64,000 nucleotides of DNA from DATLED01 sp963750255 (GTDB lineage: Bacteria; Actinomycetota; Acidimicrobiia; Acidimicrobiales; CADCTF01), in the NCBI GenBank assembly GCA_963750255.1, contig CAVVPZ010000008.1, positions 744,001 through 808,000 on the forward strand. Direction: 5' to 3'. Positions 38,800-48,120 of the stretch are shown here, piece by piece; within the stretch, counting starts at the first letter, position 1; each line of letters opens with the position of its first letter. The notes below the pieces were generated by a model. The model was not told the DNA's origin. It was given only the letters and a program-made list of their open reading frames with translations, and made no database searches. The position numbers and the translations under genes were made by a program.

Positions 38800-40585
38800 G
38801 CGGATGCGGGCCGCCCAGGCCATCATGGCCGTGTCGTGGCGGGCCGACCCGTGGCGGACGGCGGCCACGGTGGTGATGGGCATCGCCGGCCAGGCCGCCT
38901 CGCCGCTGTACTCGGTCGCTCTCGGATGGCTCACCGACGCGGTGGTGGCCAGCCGGGCCGACCTCGCCCGCAACGCGATCGTCTTGTTCGGCCTCGTCAT
39001 CCTGTGGAGCCAGGTGTTGGCGGTCGTGACCTTCCCGATGCGGATGCGGCTGCGCGAGGTCACGACGCACGCCCTCGATCTCGATATGGCTGACCTTGCG
39101 GGTCGGGTGCCGGGCCTCGAGCACTTCGAACGAGCTGAGTACGCCGACAAGGTCGAGTTGCTGCGCGCCACCCGACTGCAGTTGGCCGGCGTGCCCGACG
39201 CGCTCGTCTACAACATCGCCGTCCCCGTCCAGATCATCGTGACGGCCGCCGTCCTCAGTCGAGCCCACCCCGCGCTCGTGCTGCTCCCGGTGTTCGGGCT
39301 GCCGCTCCTGGCAGCCGGGCGTCGGGCCACCAACCGCGAGATCGCCATTCAGGAGGAACTGGCCGAGGACAGCCGGGTGCGCACCCATCTCTTCGGCACC
39401 GCGCTCTCCAACCAGGCGGCCAAGGAGGTGCGGGTCTTCGGTATCGGTTCGACACTCATCCGCATGCGAGACGAGCGGTGGCAACACATGGAGCGCCGGA
39501 TCGTGCGGACCAACCTCGGTTCGCTGGCTGTCAATACGGCGGCGTGGTTGGTGTTCGCCGTCGGCTACATCGGCGCCATCACGTTGGTGGTCAATGACGC
39601 AGTGAGGGGCCGAGCCACCGCCGGCGACGTGGTTTTGGCCGTCAGCCTCGCCGCCCAGGTCCGCGGCCAGATCGGTCAGCTGAACGGGATGGTGGCGTGG
39701 CTGCTCGACTCGCTCAAGGCGGGTGCCCGATACGTCTGGCTGGCCGACCACGCCCGGCAGTCGGTCACCGTCGATGGCCCAGCATCGCTGCGGCCCACGC
39801 CCGACCATCTGGTTGAAGGCATCCGCTTCGACGGCGTGACCTTCCGGTACCCGGGCACCGACGTGGACGTCCTCCGCGAGGTCGACCTGTTCATCCCCGC
39901 CGGCAGCACGGTGGCGGTGGTGGGCGACAACGGGGCGGGTAAGTCGACACTGGTCAAGTTGTTGGCGCGGTACTACGAACCGACGAGCGGGCGGATCACC
40001 GTTGACGGGGTCGACCTGAGCCACTTCGATGTCGAGAACTGGCGGACTCGCCTCTCCGCCGGGTTTCAGGACTTCGTGCGATTCGAGCTCGCGGCGCGGG
40101 AAGCGGTGGGCATCGGACAGATCGCCGATGTCGGCTCCGACGACCTCGTCACGGCCGCCCTTGACCGGGCGTCGGCGACGGGCGTCGTCGACGAGCTTCC
40201 GGGCGGGCTCGACACCCAGCTGGGCAAGAGCTTCGAAGGTGGTCTCGAACTATCGGGTGGGCAGTGGCAGAAGCTTGCCCTCGGACGGTCGATGATGCGG
40301 GAGGACCCGATCCTCCTGCTGCTCGACGAGCCGACCGCTGCCCTCGACGCGCCGAGCGAGCACGCCCTGTTCGAGCGGTACGCGGGTGCCGCCCGCAGGG
40401 CCGCCACCACCAGCGGTGCGATCACGCTCCTGGTCAGCCATCGGTTCTCGACCGTCCGGATGGCTGACCTCATCCTGGTCGTCGATGACGCCGTCATCGC
40501 CGAGGCTGGTGACCATGCCACCCTCATGGCGGCCGACGGGCTCTACGCCGAGTTGTACGAACTCCAGGCCCGTTCTTACCGCTGA
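38792..40585 (+). CDS. ABC exporter half-transporter 2 (permease-ATPase fusion)
   Basis: A 597-residue partner of the preceding gene, starting at a GTG inside its last codons. The membrane domain includes AAKEVRVFGIGSTL, the same motif as its partner. The ATPase domain has Walker A GDNGAGKST, signature LSGGQWQKLALGRSM, Walker B LLLLDEPTAALD and LLVSHRFSTV. Both halves therefore have canonical ATP sites. The pair lies between the DNA-end resection operon (opposite strand) and the Ku-polymerase gene (same strand, 27 bases on), but nothing in its sequence ties it to DNA repair. Confidence 0.9.
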   Translation: MGERMRAAQAIMAVSWRADPWRTAATVVMGIAGQAASPLYSVALGWLTDAVVASRADLARNAIVLFGLVILWSQVLAVVTFPMRMRLREVTTHALDLDMADLAGRVPGLEHFERAEYADKVELLRATRLQLAGVPDALVYNIAVPVQIIVTAAVLSRAHPALVLLPVFGLPLLAAGRRATNREIAIQEELAEDSRVRTHLFGTALSNQAAKEVRVFGIGSTLIRMRDERWQHMERRIVRTNLGSLAVNTAAWLVFAVGYIGAITLVVNDAVRGRATAGDVVLAVSLAAQVRGQIGQLNGMVAWLLDSLKAGARYVWLADHARQSVTVDGPASLRPTPDHLVEGIRFDGVTFRYPGTDVDVLREVDLFIPAGSTVAVVGDNGAGKSTLVKLLARYYEPTSGRITVDGVDLSHFDVENWRTRLSAGFQDFVRFELAAREAVGIGQIADVGSDDLVTAALDRASATGVVDELPGGLDTQLGKSFEGGLELSGGQWQKLALGRSMMREDPILLLLDEPTAALDAPSEHALFERYAGAARRAATTSGAITLLVSHRFSTVRMADLILVVDDAVIAEAGDHATLMAADGLYAELYELQARSYR

Positions 40586-40599
40586 TCCCGGCGATGGGG

Positions 40600-40605
40600 G
40601 AGAAT
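40600..40605 (+). promoter_or_regulatory. Weak candidate -10 element GAGAAT before ku
   Basis: GAGAAT ends seven bases before the ATG at 40,613, matching the spacing of the other leaderless candidates but with G in place of the first T. Confidence 0.25.
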
Positions 40606-40612
40606 GGTGGGT

Positions 40613-42324
40613 ATGCCTCGACCGATTTGGAGTGGCTCGATCAGCTTCGGGCTCGTCAACGTGCCGGTAAAGCTGTTCACGGCCCAATCTCCCAAGGACG
40701 TGCGCTTCAACCAGCTCCACGCCAAGGACAACAGCCGGGTGAAGATGAAGCGGTTCTGTGCCGCCGAGGACGTCGAGATCCCTTACGACGAAATCGTCAA
40801 GGGCTACGAGATCGGACCCGACCAGTACGTCATCATCGACCCAGATGAGCTCGAAGAGTTCGACCCCAAGGCGACTCACAGCATCGACATCGAAGAGTTC
40901 GTGCATCTCGACCAGATCGACCCGATCTTCTTCGAAAAGGCCTACTACCTCGTGCCCGACGAGCGGTCGGCCAAGCCCTACCGGCTTCTGACCGAAGCCC
41001 TGGCCGACAGCGACAAGGTGGCCATCGCCCGATTCGTCATGCGCACCAAGCAGTACCTGTCCGCGGTACGGGTCATGGATGGCGTTCTTGTGCTCAACAC
41101 GATGCTCTACGACGACGAGGTCGTCGACGCCGTCCGACCTCGACATCCCAGACGCCTCCGACATCGAGGTCACCGAGCGCGAGCTCAAGATGGCCCGGTC
41201 GCTGGTCGACTCGCTCACCGTCGACGACTTCGAGCCCGAGAAGTTCACCGACACGTACCGCGAGAAGGTCATGGAACTCATCGAGGCCAAGGCGGCGGGC
41301 GAGGTCGTGATCGCCGCTGCTCCCGACGCCGAGCCCACCAAGGTGGTCGATCTCCTCGCCGCCCTCGAGGCCAGCGTGGCGGCGGCCAAGGAGGCCAAGG
41401 CGGCCAAAGCCGGGTCGAGCCTCGTCGACATCGACGGACGGCAACTCAAGCTTTCCAACCTCGACAAGGTGTTGTATCCGGCCGACGGCTTCACCAAGGG
41501 CCAAGTCATCGACTACTACGCCCGGATCGCCCCGGTCGCCGTGCCCCACTACGCCGGGCGCCCCATGACCTTGAAGCGCTATCCGAACGGCGTCGACGAC
41601 AAGTTCTTCTTCGAGAAGAACTCGCCCAAGCACCGACCCGACTGGGTGACGACGGCGCCGTTCTGGAGCCGGCACTCGAAGCGTCAGATCGACTTCACGG
41701 TCATCGATTCGGCGGCCACGCTGGTGTGGACGGCCAACCTTGCGGCCATCGAATTGCATCCGAGCCTGTCGTTGGCCGACGACCCCGAACGGCCGACCAT
41801 GGTGGTGTTCGATCTCGACCCCGGCGCCCCGGCCGACATCCGCCAGTGCTGCGAGGTCGGGCTCCACTTGCGCGAGCTCTTCGGCCATCTCGGCCTCGAG
41901 AGCTTCCCCAAGACGTCGGGCTCGAAGGGCCTCCAGATCTACGTGCCCCTCAACAGCGCCGTCACCTATGACGAGCCCAATGGGGGCACCAAAGGTTTCG
42001 CTCTGGCCGTCGCCCAACTCCTCGAGCGTCAATATCCCGACCTCGTCGTGTCGAATATGGCCAAGGACCAGCGGGTGGGCAAGATCCTGGTCGACTGGAG
42101 CCAGAACGACGCGTCCAAGACGACGTCGGGTGTGTACTCGCTGCGGGCCCGAGAGCATCCGACGGTGTCCACGCCCGTCACGTGGGACGAGGTGGCGGCC
42201 GGGGTCGACGACGCTGCCGTGGTGCGGTTCCTCGCCGACGAAGTCCTTGACACGGGTCGAAAGAGACGGCGACCTGTTCGCCCCCACGCTGCAGTTGGTG
42301 CAGGAGCTTCCCGCCCTGGCGTGA
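40613..42324 (+). CDS. Ku protein fused to LigD-type polymerase/primase domain (two frameshifts)
   Basis: About 570 residues. The N-terminal bacterial Ku domain (MPRPIWSGSISFGLVNVPVK; DPIFFEKAYYLVPDE; TEREL-KMARSLVDSL; YREKVMELIEAKAAG) runs without any stop into a LigD-type polymerase domain. That starts near residue 268 (RQLKLSNLDKVLYP), has the catalytic pair in MVVFDLDPGAP near residue 400, KTSGSKGLQIYVPL and ILVDWSQND, and closes with LVQELPALA. The Ku-polymerase junction (41,400-41,420) lies inside one continuous frame, so the fusion does not depend on the shifts near 41,133 and 42,255. No ligase or phosphoesterase domain is attached. Ku binds broken ends; the polymerase fills them during end joining. 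Confidence 0.88.
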
Positions 42325-42375
42325 CCGTCGAGGCCGGCGTTCAAGTCACCGGCTCCCGGGGTCGATGACGCGAGG

Positions 42376-43381
42376 GTGATCCGGTCGAGTCCTGTCGAAG
42401 CTTCCACGCGCTCGACGGGAGCCGCGCTCCTGCCGGCGGTCGACGCCATCGCCTCGGTCCTGTCCGAAAATCTGTCGTCGGTCATCCGGGGCAAGCCCGA
42501 GGCCATCAGGCTCACCTTGGTCGCGCTGCTGGCCGGGCACCACCTTCTCCTTGAGGACGTGCCCGGCGTGGGCAAGACGTTGTTGGCCAAGGCGCTGGCC
42601 CGGTCGCTGGGCGGCTCGTTCCGCCGGATCCAGGGCACGGCCGACCTGTTGCCGGCCGAACTCACCGGCGTGAGCGTGTTCCACAAGGACGCCACCGACC
42701 CCGGAGACACCGGTGAGTGGGAGTTCCGTCCCGGCCCGCTCTTCGCCAACGTCGTGCTCGTCGATGAGATCAACCGGGCGACTCCCCGAGCCCAGTCAGC
42801 CCTTCTCGAAGCCATGGAGGAGGGGCAGGTGACGGTCGACGGCACCTCGTGGATGCTGCCCGCGCCCTTCTTCGTCATCGCCACCCAGAACCCCGTGGAG
42901 CACGCGGGCACCTTCCCCCTGGTCGAGGGCCGAGCGCGATCGGTTCGGCCTCGTGATCGAACTCGGCCATCCCCACCGTGTGGCCGAGCGTGAACTCCTC
43001 CTTGGCGCTGGCGGCGCAGGCAGCCTTTCGTCGCTCCGCACCGTCTGCGAACCTGCCGATTTGGTGGCGGCCGTGTCCGAGGTGAGGTCTGTCCACGTGG
43101 CTCCCACGCTCGCCGACTATGTGATCGACCTGTGCGCCGCCACCCGCGAGCATCCCGACGTTCGACTCGGGGCGAGCCCTCGGGCCAGCCTCAGCCTGCT
43201 GCACGCGGCCAAGGCCCACGCCGCGTTGGCGGGTCGCAACTACGTGACGCCCGATGACATCCAAGCCGTCGCCGTCGCCTCGTTGTCGCACCGCCTCCTG
43301 CTCGACGGTGGCACCGACCTGCCCGCCGCGTCGGGCCTCGTGCGCCGGCTCGTCGACTCGGTCGCCGTCCCCCGAGGGTGA
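42376..43381 (+). CDS. MoxR-family AAA+ ATPase (one frameshift)
   Basis: About 335 residues across a one-base shift near 42,930. Walker A is in LLLEDVPGVGKTLLAKALA, Walker B in VVLVDEINRATPRAQSALLEAMEE, and sensor 1 in FFVIATQNPVEH. The C-terminal lid has HPDVRLGASPRASLSLLHAAKAHA. MoxR ATPases work as chaperones with DUF58 and membrane partners, and the next two genes are exactly those. The GTG start lies 51 bases after the Ku-polymerase gene. The frame breaks between EGR and RDRFGLVIELGHP, where the family reads continuously. Confidence 0.88.
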
Positions 43382-44298
43382 GCCGCCCGGCCAACGTGAG
43401 CCGGCCGGCCCTGGCCCTCGCCGCCGTGGCCTTCGCCCTGTTCGGCATCGCCCGAACGACGGGGTCGGGCTGGCTGATCGTCGTGCTGACCGGCATCGGG
43501 AGCGTCGTCGGCCTGGCCGTCGTGCTGCCGTGGTGGAGTCTCCGCGGGATCACGATCGAGGTCGCCACGCCCCGAGATGCCACCGTCGGGCGCATGTTCG
43601 ACGCCACGCTCGAGGTAGCGGCCGGCGGAGCGATGCGTCCGCTGCGGGTGCGGCTGCTGGGCTTCGACGGTCCGGCGGTGGGTGTCGTCACGCCGGCCCG
43701 CGGTCGCCGTCCGCTCGGGCCGCAGCACCGCGGCGTGTTCGATCACGTCGACGTCGAGATCGCCACCGCCGCCCCGCTCGGCCTGGTGTGGTGGTGTCGA
43801 CGGATGACGGTGCCGCTGGCCCGCCCGCTGGAGGTAGGTCCGATGGCAGCCGACGTCGGCGTCGACTTGCCACGAGGCATCGCCGAGGGCAGCGCCGATG
43901 AGGGTCTTACGGCCTCGCCATCGGGAGACGCCGTTCGGTCGCTGCGCACCTACGTCGCCGGTGACGCGCGGAAGTTGGTGCACTGGCCGGCGTCGGCCCG
44001 TGCCGGGGAGTTGATGGTCAAGGAACTCGAAGCGCCGTCCAGCCCCGCCTTGTGTCTGGCCGTCGACCTCTCGGGGCCGACCGCCGCCGCAGAAATGGTG
44101 GCGGCGCGGGCCGCGGGCTTGGCGCTGTTGGCGCTCCGGGGTGGGGTAGCGGTCACGATCCTCACCCGCGAAATCGGAGGCGGACGAGTCGGCGTGGCCG
44201 AGACGCCAGGTGAGGTGAACCGGCGCTTGGCTCGAGCGGTGGCCGGCCCGCTTCCCGACCCGCCCCTGGGTGTGCTGGTCCATCGGGTCACGCCATGA
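43378..44298 (+). CDS. DUF58 domain protein
   Basis: A 306-residue protein starting at a GTG overlapping the MoxR stop. Two N-terminal membrane helices (LALAAVAFALFGIA and LIVVLTGIGSVVGLAVVLPWW) are followed by a beta-rich part and the DUF58 core, with RSLRTYVAGDARKLVHWPASAR as the diagnostic segment, then a von Willebrand-like region (LCLAVDLSGP). It is the usual partner of MoxR ATPases and of the transglutaminase protein encoded next. The function is unknown in detail. Confidence 0.88.
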   Translation: MSRPANVSRPALALAAVAFALFGIARTTGSGWLIVVLTGIGSVVGLAVVLPWWSLRGITIEVATPRDATVGRMFDATLEVAAGGAMRPLRVRLLGFDGPAVGVVTPARGRRPLGPQHRGVFDHVDVEIATAAPLGLVWWCRRMTVPLARPLEVGPMAADVGVDLPRGIAEGSADEGLTASPSGDAVRSLRTYVAGDARKLVHWPASARAGELMVKELEAPSSPALCLAVDLSGPTAAAEMVAARAAGLALLALRGGVAVTILTREIGGGRVGVAETPGEVNRRLARAVAGPLPDPPLGVLVHRVTP

Positions 44299-46469
44299 GC
44301 GAGCGCAAGGGTTTCCTCGCCATGGTGAAAAAGGCCAACGCCAAGCACGCGCCGGAGGAGTCGGTGGCGTTGCGTGCTGCGGTGCTCGTGGCGGTGCTGG
44401 CGGCGACGCTGGCCACGACGGCGCAAGGGGTGGGTGGGCTGTCGTTGCGCATCGCGTCGTCGGTCGGAATTGCCGCCGGGTTCGCGTATTCGCACTGGGC
44501 GCGACGCCGCGACGGATACGTACTCAAAGCGATGCTGGCCGTCGGCGTTCTGCTCGCCTTCTCGAGTTTCCTCTCCGCCGCAACCGGCCTCGCCGCCGGG
44601 TCGATCAACGAAGTGCAGATCCCGTTGGCCGAGCTCTTCCTGTGGGTGCAGTTCTTCCACTCGCTCGACGTCCCCGCCCGCCGCGATCTGCTGTTCTCAC
44701 TGTTGTCGAGCCTCGTGCTCGTCGCCGTAGCCGGGGTCCTCTCGGTGTCAGCCGCACTCGGCCCCTACCTCGTCGTGTGGGGGCTGGCCTCGGTGGTGAG
44801 CCTCGTCCTCGCTCATCGATCCGAGATCCGCAGCCTCCCCGGCCTTGTGGCCGAGGGGGGGCTGACGCCGCCGACGCGCCTGGCGTCGTCGGTCGTCGCC
44901 GGTGCCCGCCCTCTGGCTGCGGTGGTGCTCGCTGCTCTCGTCGTCGCCGCCGGCGTCTTCCTGGTCGTGCCCGCCGCCGGGGCGGGCAAGGCCGTGGCCT
45001 TCCCCGCCCGACTCCCGACCTCGCGCCCGGTTCCCAACGTCGGCGGCCTGGCCAACCCGAGCCTGGGTGGGTCCGACCCCGCCTCAGGTGATGGTCGGAC
45101 GTCGTCGACTGGCAGTGGGTCGTCGTCTTCGGGATACTTCGGGTTCTCCCGCACGCTGGACACGGGCGCTCGGGGCCGGCCCGACGAGACGCTCGTGATG
45201 CGGGTGAAGGCGAGCCGGCCCGATTTCTGGCGGGGCCAATCGTTCGATCAATGGGATGGTCGTACCTGGCGGCAGTCGGATGCAACGCCCAAGCCGAGAA
45301 CGGGCGACTCGCCGATCTTCCTCGCTGGCGCCCCTGAGGACCGCGAGACAGGGCTGCTCGGCACCGGCACCGACTTCGTGCAGACGGTCTTCGTCGAGCA
45401 ACCGGGGCCCAACCTGATCTTCGCCGCCTACGCCCCCCACCGGGTGTACTTCAGCGACCGCACCCTCTTCGAACTCGACGAGGGAACGGTGCGCACCGGC
45501 GTCCAACTTCCCCAAGGTGCGGTGTACACCGTGGTGAGTCGGCGGCTGCCGGTCACGGCCGACATCCTCCGAGCCAGCCAGCGGGTGCCCCTTGGTCTCG
45601 CGCCTGCCCTGCAATCCCGCTACACGCAACTTCCCGAGTCGGTGCCGGCTCGGGTCAGGACCCTGGCCGCGGACGTGACTGCCGGGAAAATGACGACCTA
45701 CGACAAGGTGCTTGCCCTCGAGGCGTGGATGGGCGCGAACACCTCGTACACGCTCGACATCCCGGCGTTGCCCGCGGGAGCGGACGCAGTCGACCGCTAC
45801 CTGTTCGTCGACCGGCAAGGGTTCTGCGAGCAGATCGGCTCTGCCCTCGTCGTGATGTTGCGCAGCCAAGGCATTCCGGCTCGGCTGGCCGTCGGCTTCA
45901 CCCCGGGCGAGCGCAACCCGTTCACGGGACTCTGGGAGGTTCGGGCCAAGGATGCACACGCGTGGGCTGAGGTCTGGTTCCCCGGAGTCGGCTGGCAGCC
46001 CTTCGATCCGACGGCCTCGGTGCCCTTCGCCGGCGACCCGTACTCATCGGCCGCCGGCGCTGGGCTGGCCGGCTTCCTTCGTCACCGGCTCCCGTCGGTC
46101 CCCGCCGGTCTGCCCCAGGTCGTCGGGCTCGTCGGATTGGGCGCCGTGCCGATCGGCGTGGCTGCGAGCCTCGTCGTCCAGCGCCGCCGGCGCCGGCGGG
46201 CGTGGGCAGCGTTGCCTTGGGCCACACAACAGCTCGTCCGTCTCGAACAGGCGGGTGCTCGCCGGGGTCGTTCGCGGCGCGAATGGGAGAGCGCGTCGCG
46301 TTATGCCGACGTGCTGGCGCGCTCCGTCCTGCCCGACGCCCGCCTCCGCGCGGTCGCCGAATTGATGGAGGCCGACGCCTACTCGGGCGGCCCGCACTCG
46401 GAGGCGCGACGCCTCCATGTCGAGGCGCTGCTCGATGACATCGAGGCCGACCACCCAGCCCCGGTCTGA
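44295..46469 (+). CDS. Membrane transglutaminase-like protein (DUF3488/TgpA-like)
   Basis: A 724-residue protein overlapping the DUF58 gene by ATGA. The N-terminal region has six or so membrane helices (AAVLVAVLAATLATTAQG to VVLAALVVAAGVFLVVPAAG). A large outside part with a transglutaminase core follows, with the catalytic cysteine in RQGFCEQIGSALVVMLRSQG, the histidine in DAHAWAEVWFPGVGW and the aspartate in PFDPT. A last membrane helix and a cytoplasmic DUF4129-like tail close the protein. It resembles TgpA of Pseudomonas and the actinobacterial DUF3488 proteins. Together with MoxR and DUF58 it forms a conserved envelope module. Confidence 0.9.
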   Translation: MSERKGFLAMVKKANAKHAPEESVALRAAVLVAVLAATLATTAQGVGGLSLRIASSVGIAAGFAYSHWARRRDGYVLKAMLAVGVLLAFSSFLSAATGLAAGSINEVQIPLAELFLWVQFFHSLDVPARRDLLFSLLSSLVLVAVAGVLSVSAALGPYLVVWGLASVVSLVLAHRSEIRSLPGLVAEGGLTPPTRLASSVVAGARPLAAVVLAALVVAAGVFLVVPAAGAGKAVAFPARLPTSRPVPNVGGLANPSLGGSDPASGDGRTSSTGSGSSSSGYFGFSRTLDTGARGRPDETLVMRVKASRPDFWRGQSFDQWDGRTWRQSDATPKPRTGDSPIFLAGAPEDRETGLLGTGTDFVQTVFVEQPGPNLIFAAYAPHRVYFSDRTLFELDEGTVRTGVQLPQGAVYTVVSRRLPVTADILRASQRVPLGLAPALQSRYTQLPESVPARVRTLAADVTAGKMTTYDKVLALEAWMGANTSYTLDIPALPAGADAVDRYLFVDRQGFCEQIGSALVVMLRSQGIPARLAVGFTPGERNPFTGLWEVRAKDAHAWAEVWFPGVGWQPFDPTASVPFAGDPYSSAAGAGLAGFLRHRLPSVPAGLPQVVGLVGLGAVPIGVAASLVVQRRRRRRAWAALPWATQQLVRLEQAGARRGRSRREWESASRYADVLARSVLPDARLRAVAELMEADAYSGGPHSEARRLHVEALLDDIEADHPAPV

Positions 46470-46478
46470 GCCGGTGGC

Positions 46479-46484
46479 TACCGT
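46479..46484 (+). promoter_or_regulatory. Candidate -10 element TACCGT, leaderless start
   Basis: TACCGT ends six bases before the ATG at 46,491. A GGAGGG touches the start codon and is too close to act as a normal ribosome-binding site. Confidence 0.4.
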
Positions 46485-46490
46485 GGAGGG

Positions 46491-46697
46491 ATGGCTGACC
46501 TCGAACCGCGGCGCCGATCCACCGTCGACACGCTCGACAACGCCCTCCTCGTCGGCGTCGTCGTGGTCGGAGCGCTGCTGGTCCTGAAGGTCGTCGGCAT
46601 CATCGCCGGCACGATCTTCTTCCTGGGCAAGTTGGCCCTCGCCGCCGCCGTCGTCTACGCCCTGGTGCGTCTGGTGTTCAGAAGTCGAGGGCGCTGA
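46491..46697 (+). CDS. Small membrane protein
   Basis: A 68-residue protein with a charged N-terminus (MADLEPRRRSTVDTLDNALL), two close hydrophobic stretches (VGVVVVGALLVLKVVGII and IFFLGKLALAAAVVYALVRL) and a basic tail (FRSRGR). It has its own promoter-like hexamer. Its last 20 bases overlap the end of the convergent FGGY kinase gene. No family is recognised. Confidence 0.55.
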   Translation: MADLEPRRRSTVDTLDNALLVGVVVVGALLVLKVVGIIAGTIFFLGKLALAAAVVYALVRLVFRSRGR

Positions 46698-48120
46698 GCT
46701 CGGGCACCCATCCGGCGGCGCGGTCGCGGGCCGCCCGCCAGCGACCTCGGTCAGGCGTCGAGAGGGGTTCGACGACGGCGCGCGGCGACCACCGCGACGC
46801 GATGTCGTCCTCGTCGGCGAACACGCCGGTGGCGAGTCCAGCCAAATACGCCGCGCCGAGGGTGGTGGCCTCCAATTCGGGCGAGACCTCGACCGGGCGC
46901 TGGGTCGCGTCGGCCAGCGCCTGGACGAAGACGGCGTTGGCCGACATACCGCCGTCGACCCGCAACGAGCCGATGGCGAGGCCGCCGTCGGTCTCGGCGG
47001 CCTCGACGAGGTCGGCGCCGCGGTGGGCGACTCCTTCGAGCACGCTCCGCACGACCTCGGCCCGTCCGGAACCTCGGGTGAGACCGACGAGTGCGCCGCG
47101 GGCCCCGAAGTCCCAGGTGGGGGTGCCGAGGCCGAGCAGGGCCGGGACGAACCACACGTCGCCGGTGGTCGCGACCTCGGCTGCGATCGCCTCGGACTCG
47201 GCCGCCGACGAGATCAGACCGAGGTCGTCACGCAGCCACTCGACGGCCGAACCGGCCGACAGCATGACGGCCTCGATGCCCCACGTGATCTGGCCGTCGC
47301 GCTGCCAAGCCACGATCGGGAAGCAGCCGCCTCCGCCTCTGGTCTCGAACTCCGGGCGTTGGCTCCCGACGCAGAGGTCGAGCATCCCACCGGTGCCGAA
47401 GGTGATCTTGGCCAGTCCCGGCCGCACGCAGCCCTGACCGACCAGTGATGCCTGCTGGTCTCCGGCAATACCGGCGATGGGCGGAGAGCCGGGGAGAGCC
47501 GACGCATGCCCGACGACGCCGGCCGAGTCGTGGACGGCGGGAAGCACCGACTGGGGGATGCGGAGCGCGTCGAGGACGGGTTGGTGCCACCCGGTGCCGT
47601 CGCCCGAGCGCAACCCGGTGACGGCGGCATTGGTGGCGTCGGTGACGTGGACGGCGCCACCGCTGATCGTCCATGCCACCCACGTGTCGACCGTGCCGAA
47701 GCACAGGTCTCTCGTGCGATCACGGTCGGCCAAGTCGAGCAGGAAGGCGAGCTTGGTGGCCGATGCGTTGGGGGCGACCCGGATGCCCTGGCCTTGCAGT
47801 TCGAGGCACATCCCGACGGTGCGGAGGTCTTGCCAGCCGACGCCTGGGCCGACCGGCGCACCGGTGGCGCGGTCCCACACGATCGTCGACGCGCGCTGGT
47901 TGGCGATCCCGACGGCGGTCGGGACTCCGCCGCTCTCGATAGCGGCATGCGCGACCTCGAGCACCGCAGCGGCCATCACGGCAGCGTCGAACTGCACGAA
48001 GCTCGGCATGGGGGTCTCGGGCAGCACCTCTCGGTGGTGGACATGGCCCACCTCGCCATCATCGGACACCATCGCGGCTCGGACGCCGCTCGTGCCGACG
48101 TCGATGACGAGGATGCTCAC
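46678..48120 (-). CDS. FGGY-family carbohydrate kinase (glycerol-kinase-like)
   Basis: A 480-residue sugar/polyol kinase. The N-terminal phosphate-binding motif is ILVIDVGTSGVRAAMV, then GIANQRASTIVWDRATG and WQDLRT, GIAGDQQASLVGQGC, the adenosine motif ITFGTGGMLDL and the C-terminal FGGY signature SLRVDGGMSANAVFVQALAD. The layout fits glycerol kinase and relatives. It overlaps the flavoprotein gene by GTGA and lies downstream of glpD, which supports glycerol as the substrate, though closely related kinases use other polyols. Confidence 0.85.
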   Translation of the reverse strand: MSILVIDVGTSGVRAAMVSDDGEVGHVHHREVLPETPMPSFVQFDAAVMAAAVLEVAHAAIESGGVPTAVGIANQRASTIVWDRATGAPVGPGVGWQDLRTVGMCLELQGQGIRVAPNASATKLAFLLDLADRDRTRDLCFGTVDTWVAWTISGGAVHVTDATNAAVTGLRSGDGTGWHQPVLDALRIPQSVLPAVHDSAGVVGHASALPGSPPIAGIAGDQQASLVGQGCVRPGLAKITFGTGGMLDLCVGSQRPEFETRGGGGCFPIVAWQRDGQITWGIEAVMLSAGSAVEWLRDDLGLISSAAESEAIAAEVATTGDVWFVPALLGLGTPTWDFGARGALVGLTRGSGRAEVVRSVLEGVAHRGADLVEAAETDGGLAIGSLRVDGGMSANAVFVQALADATQRPVEVSPELEATTLGAAYLAGLATGVFADEDDIASRWSPRAVVEPLSTPDRGRWRAARDRAAGWVPELSALDF

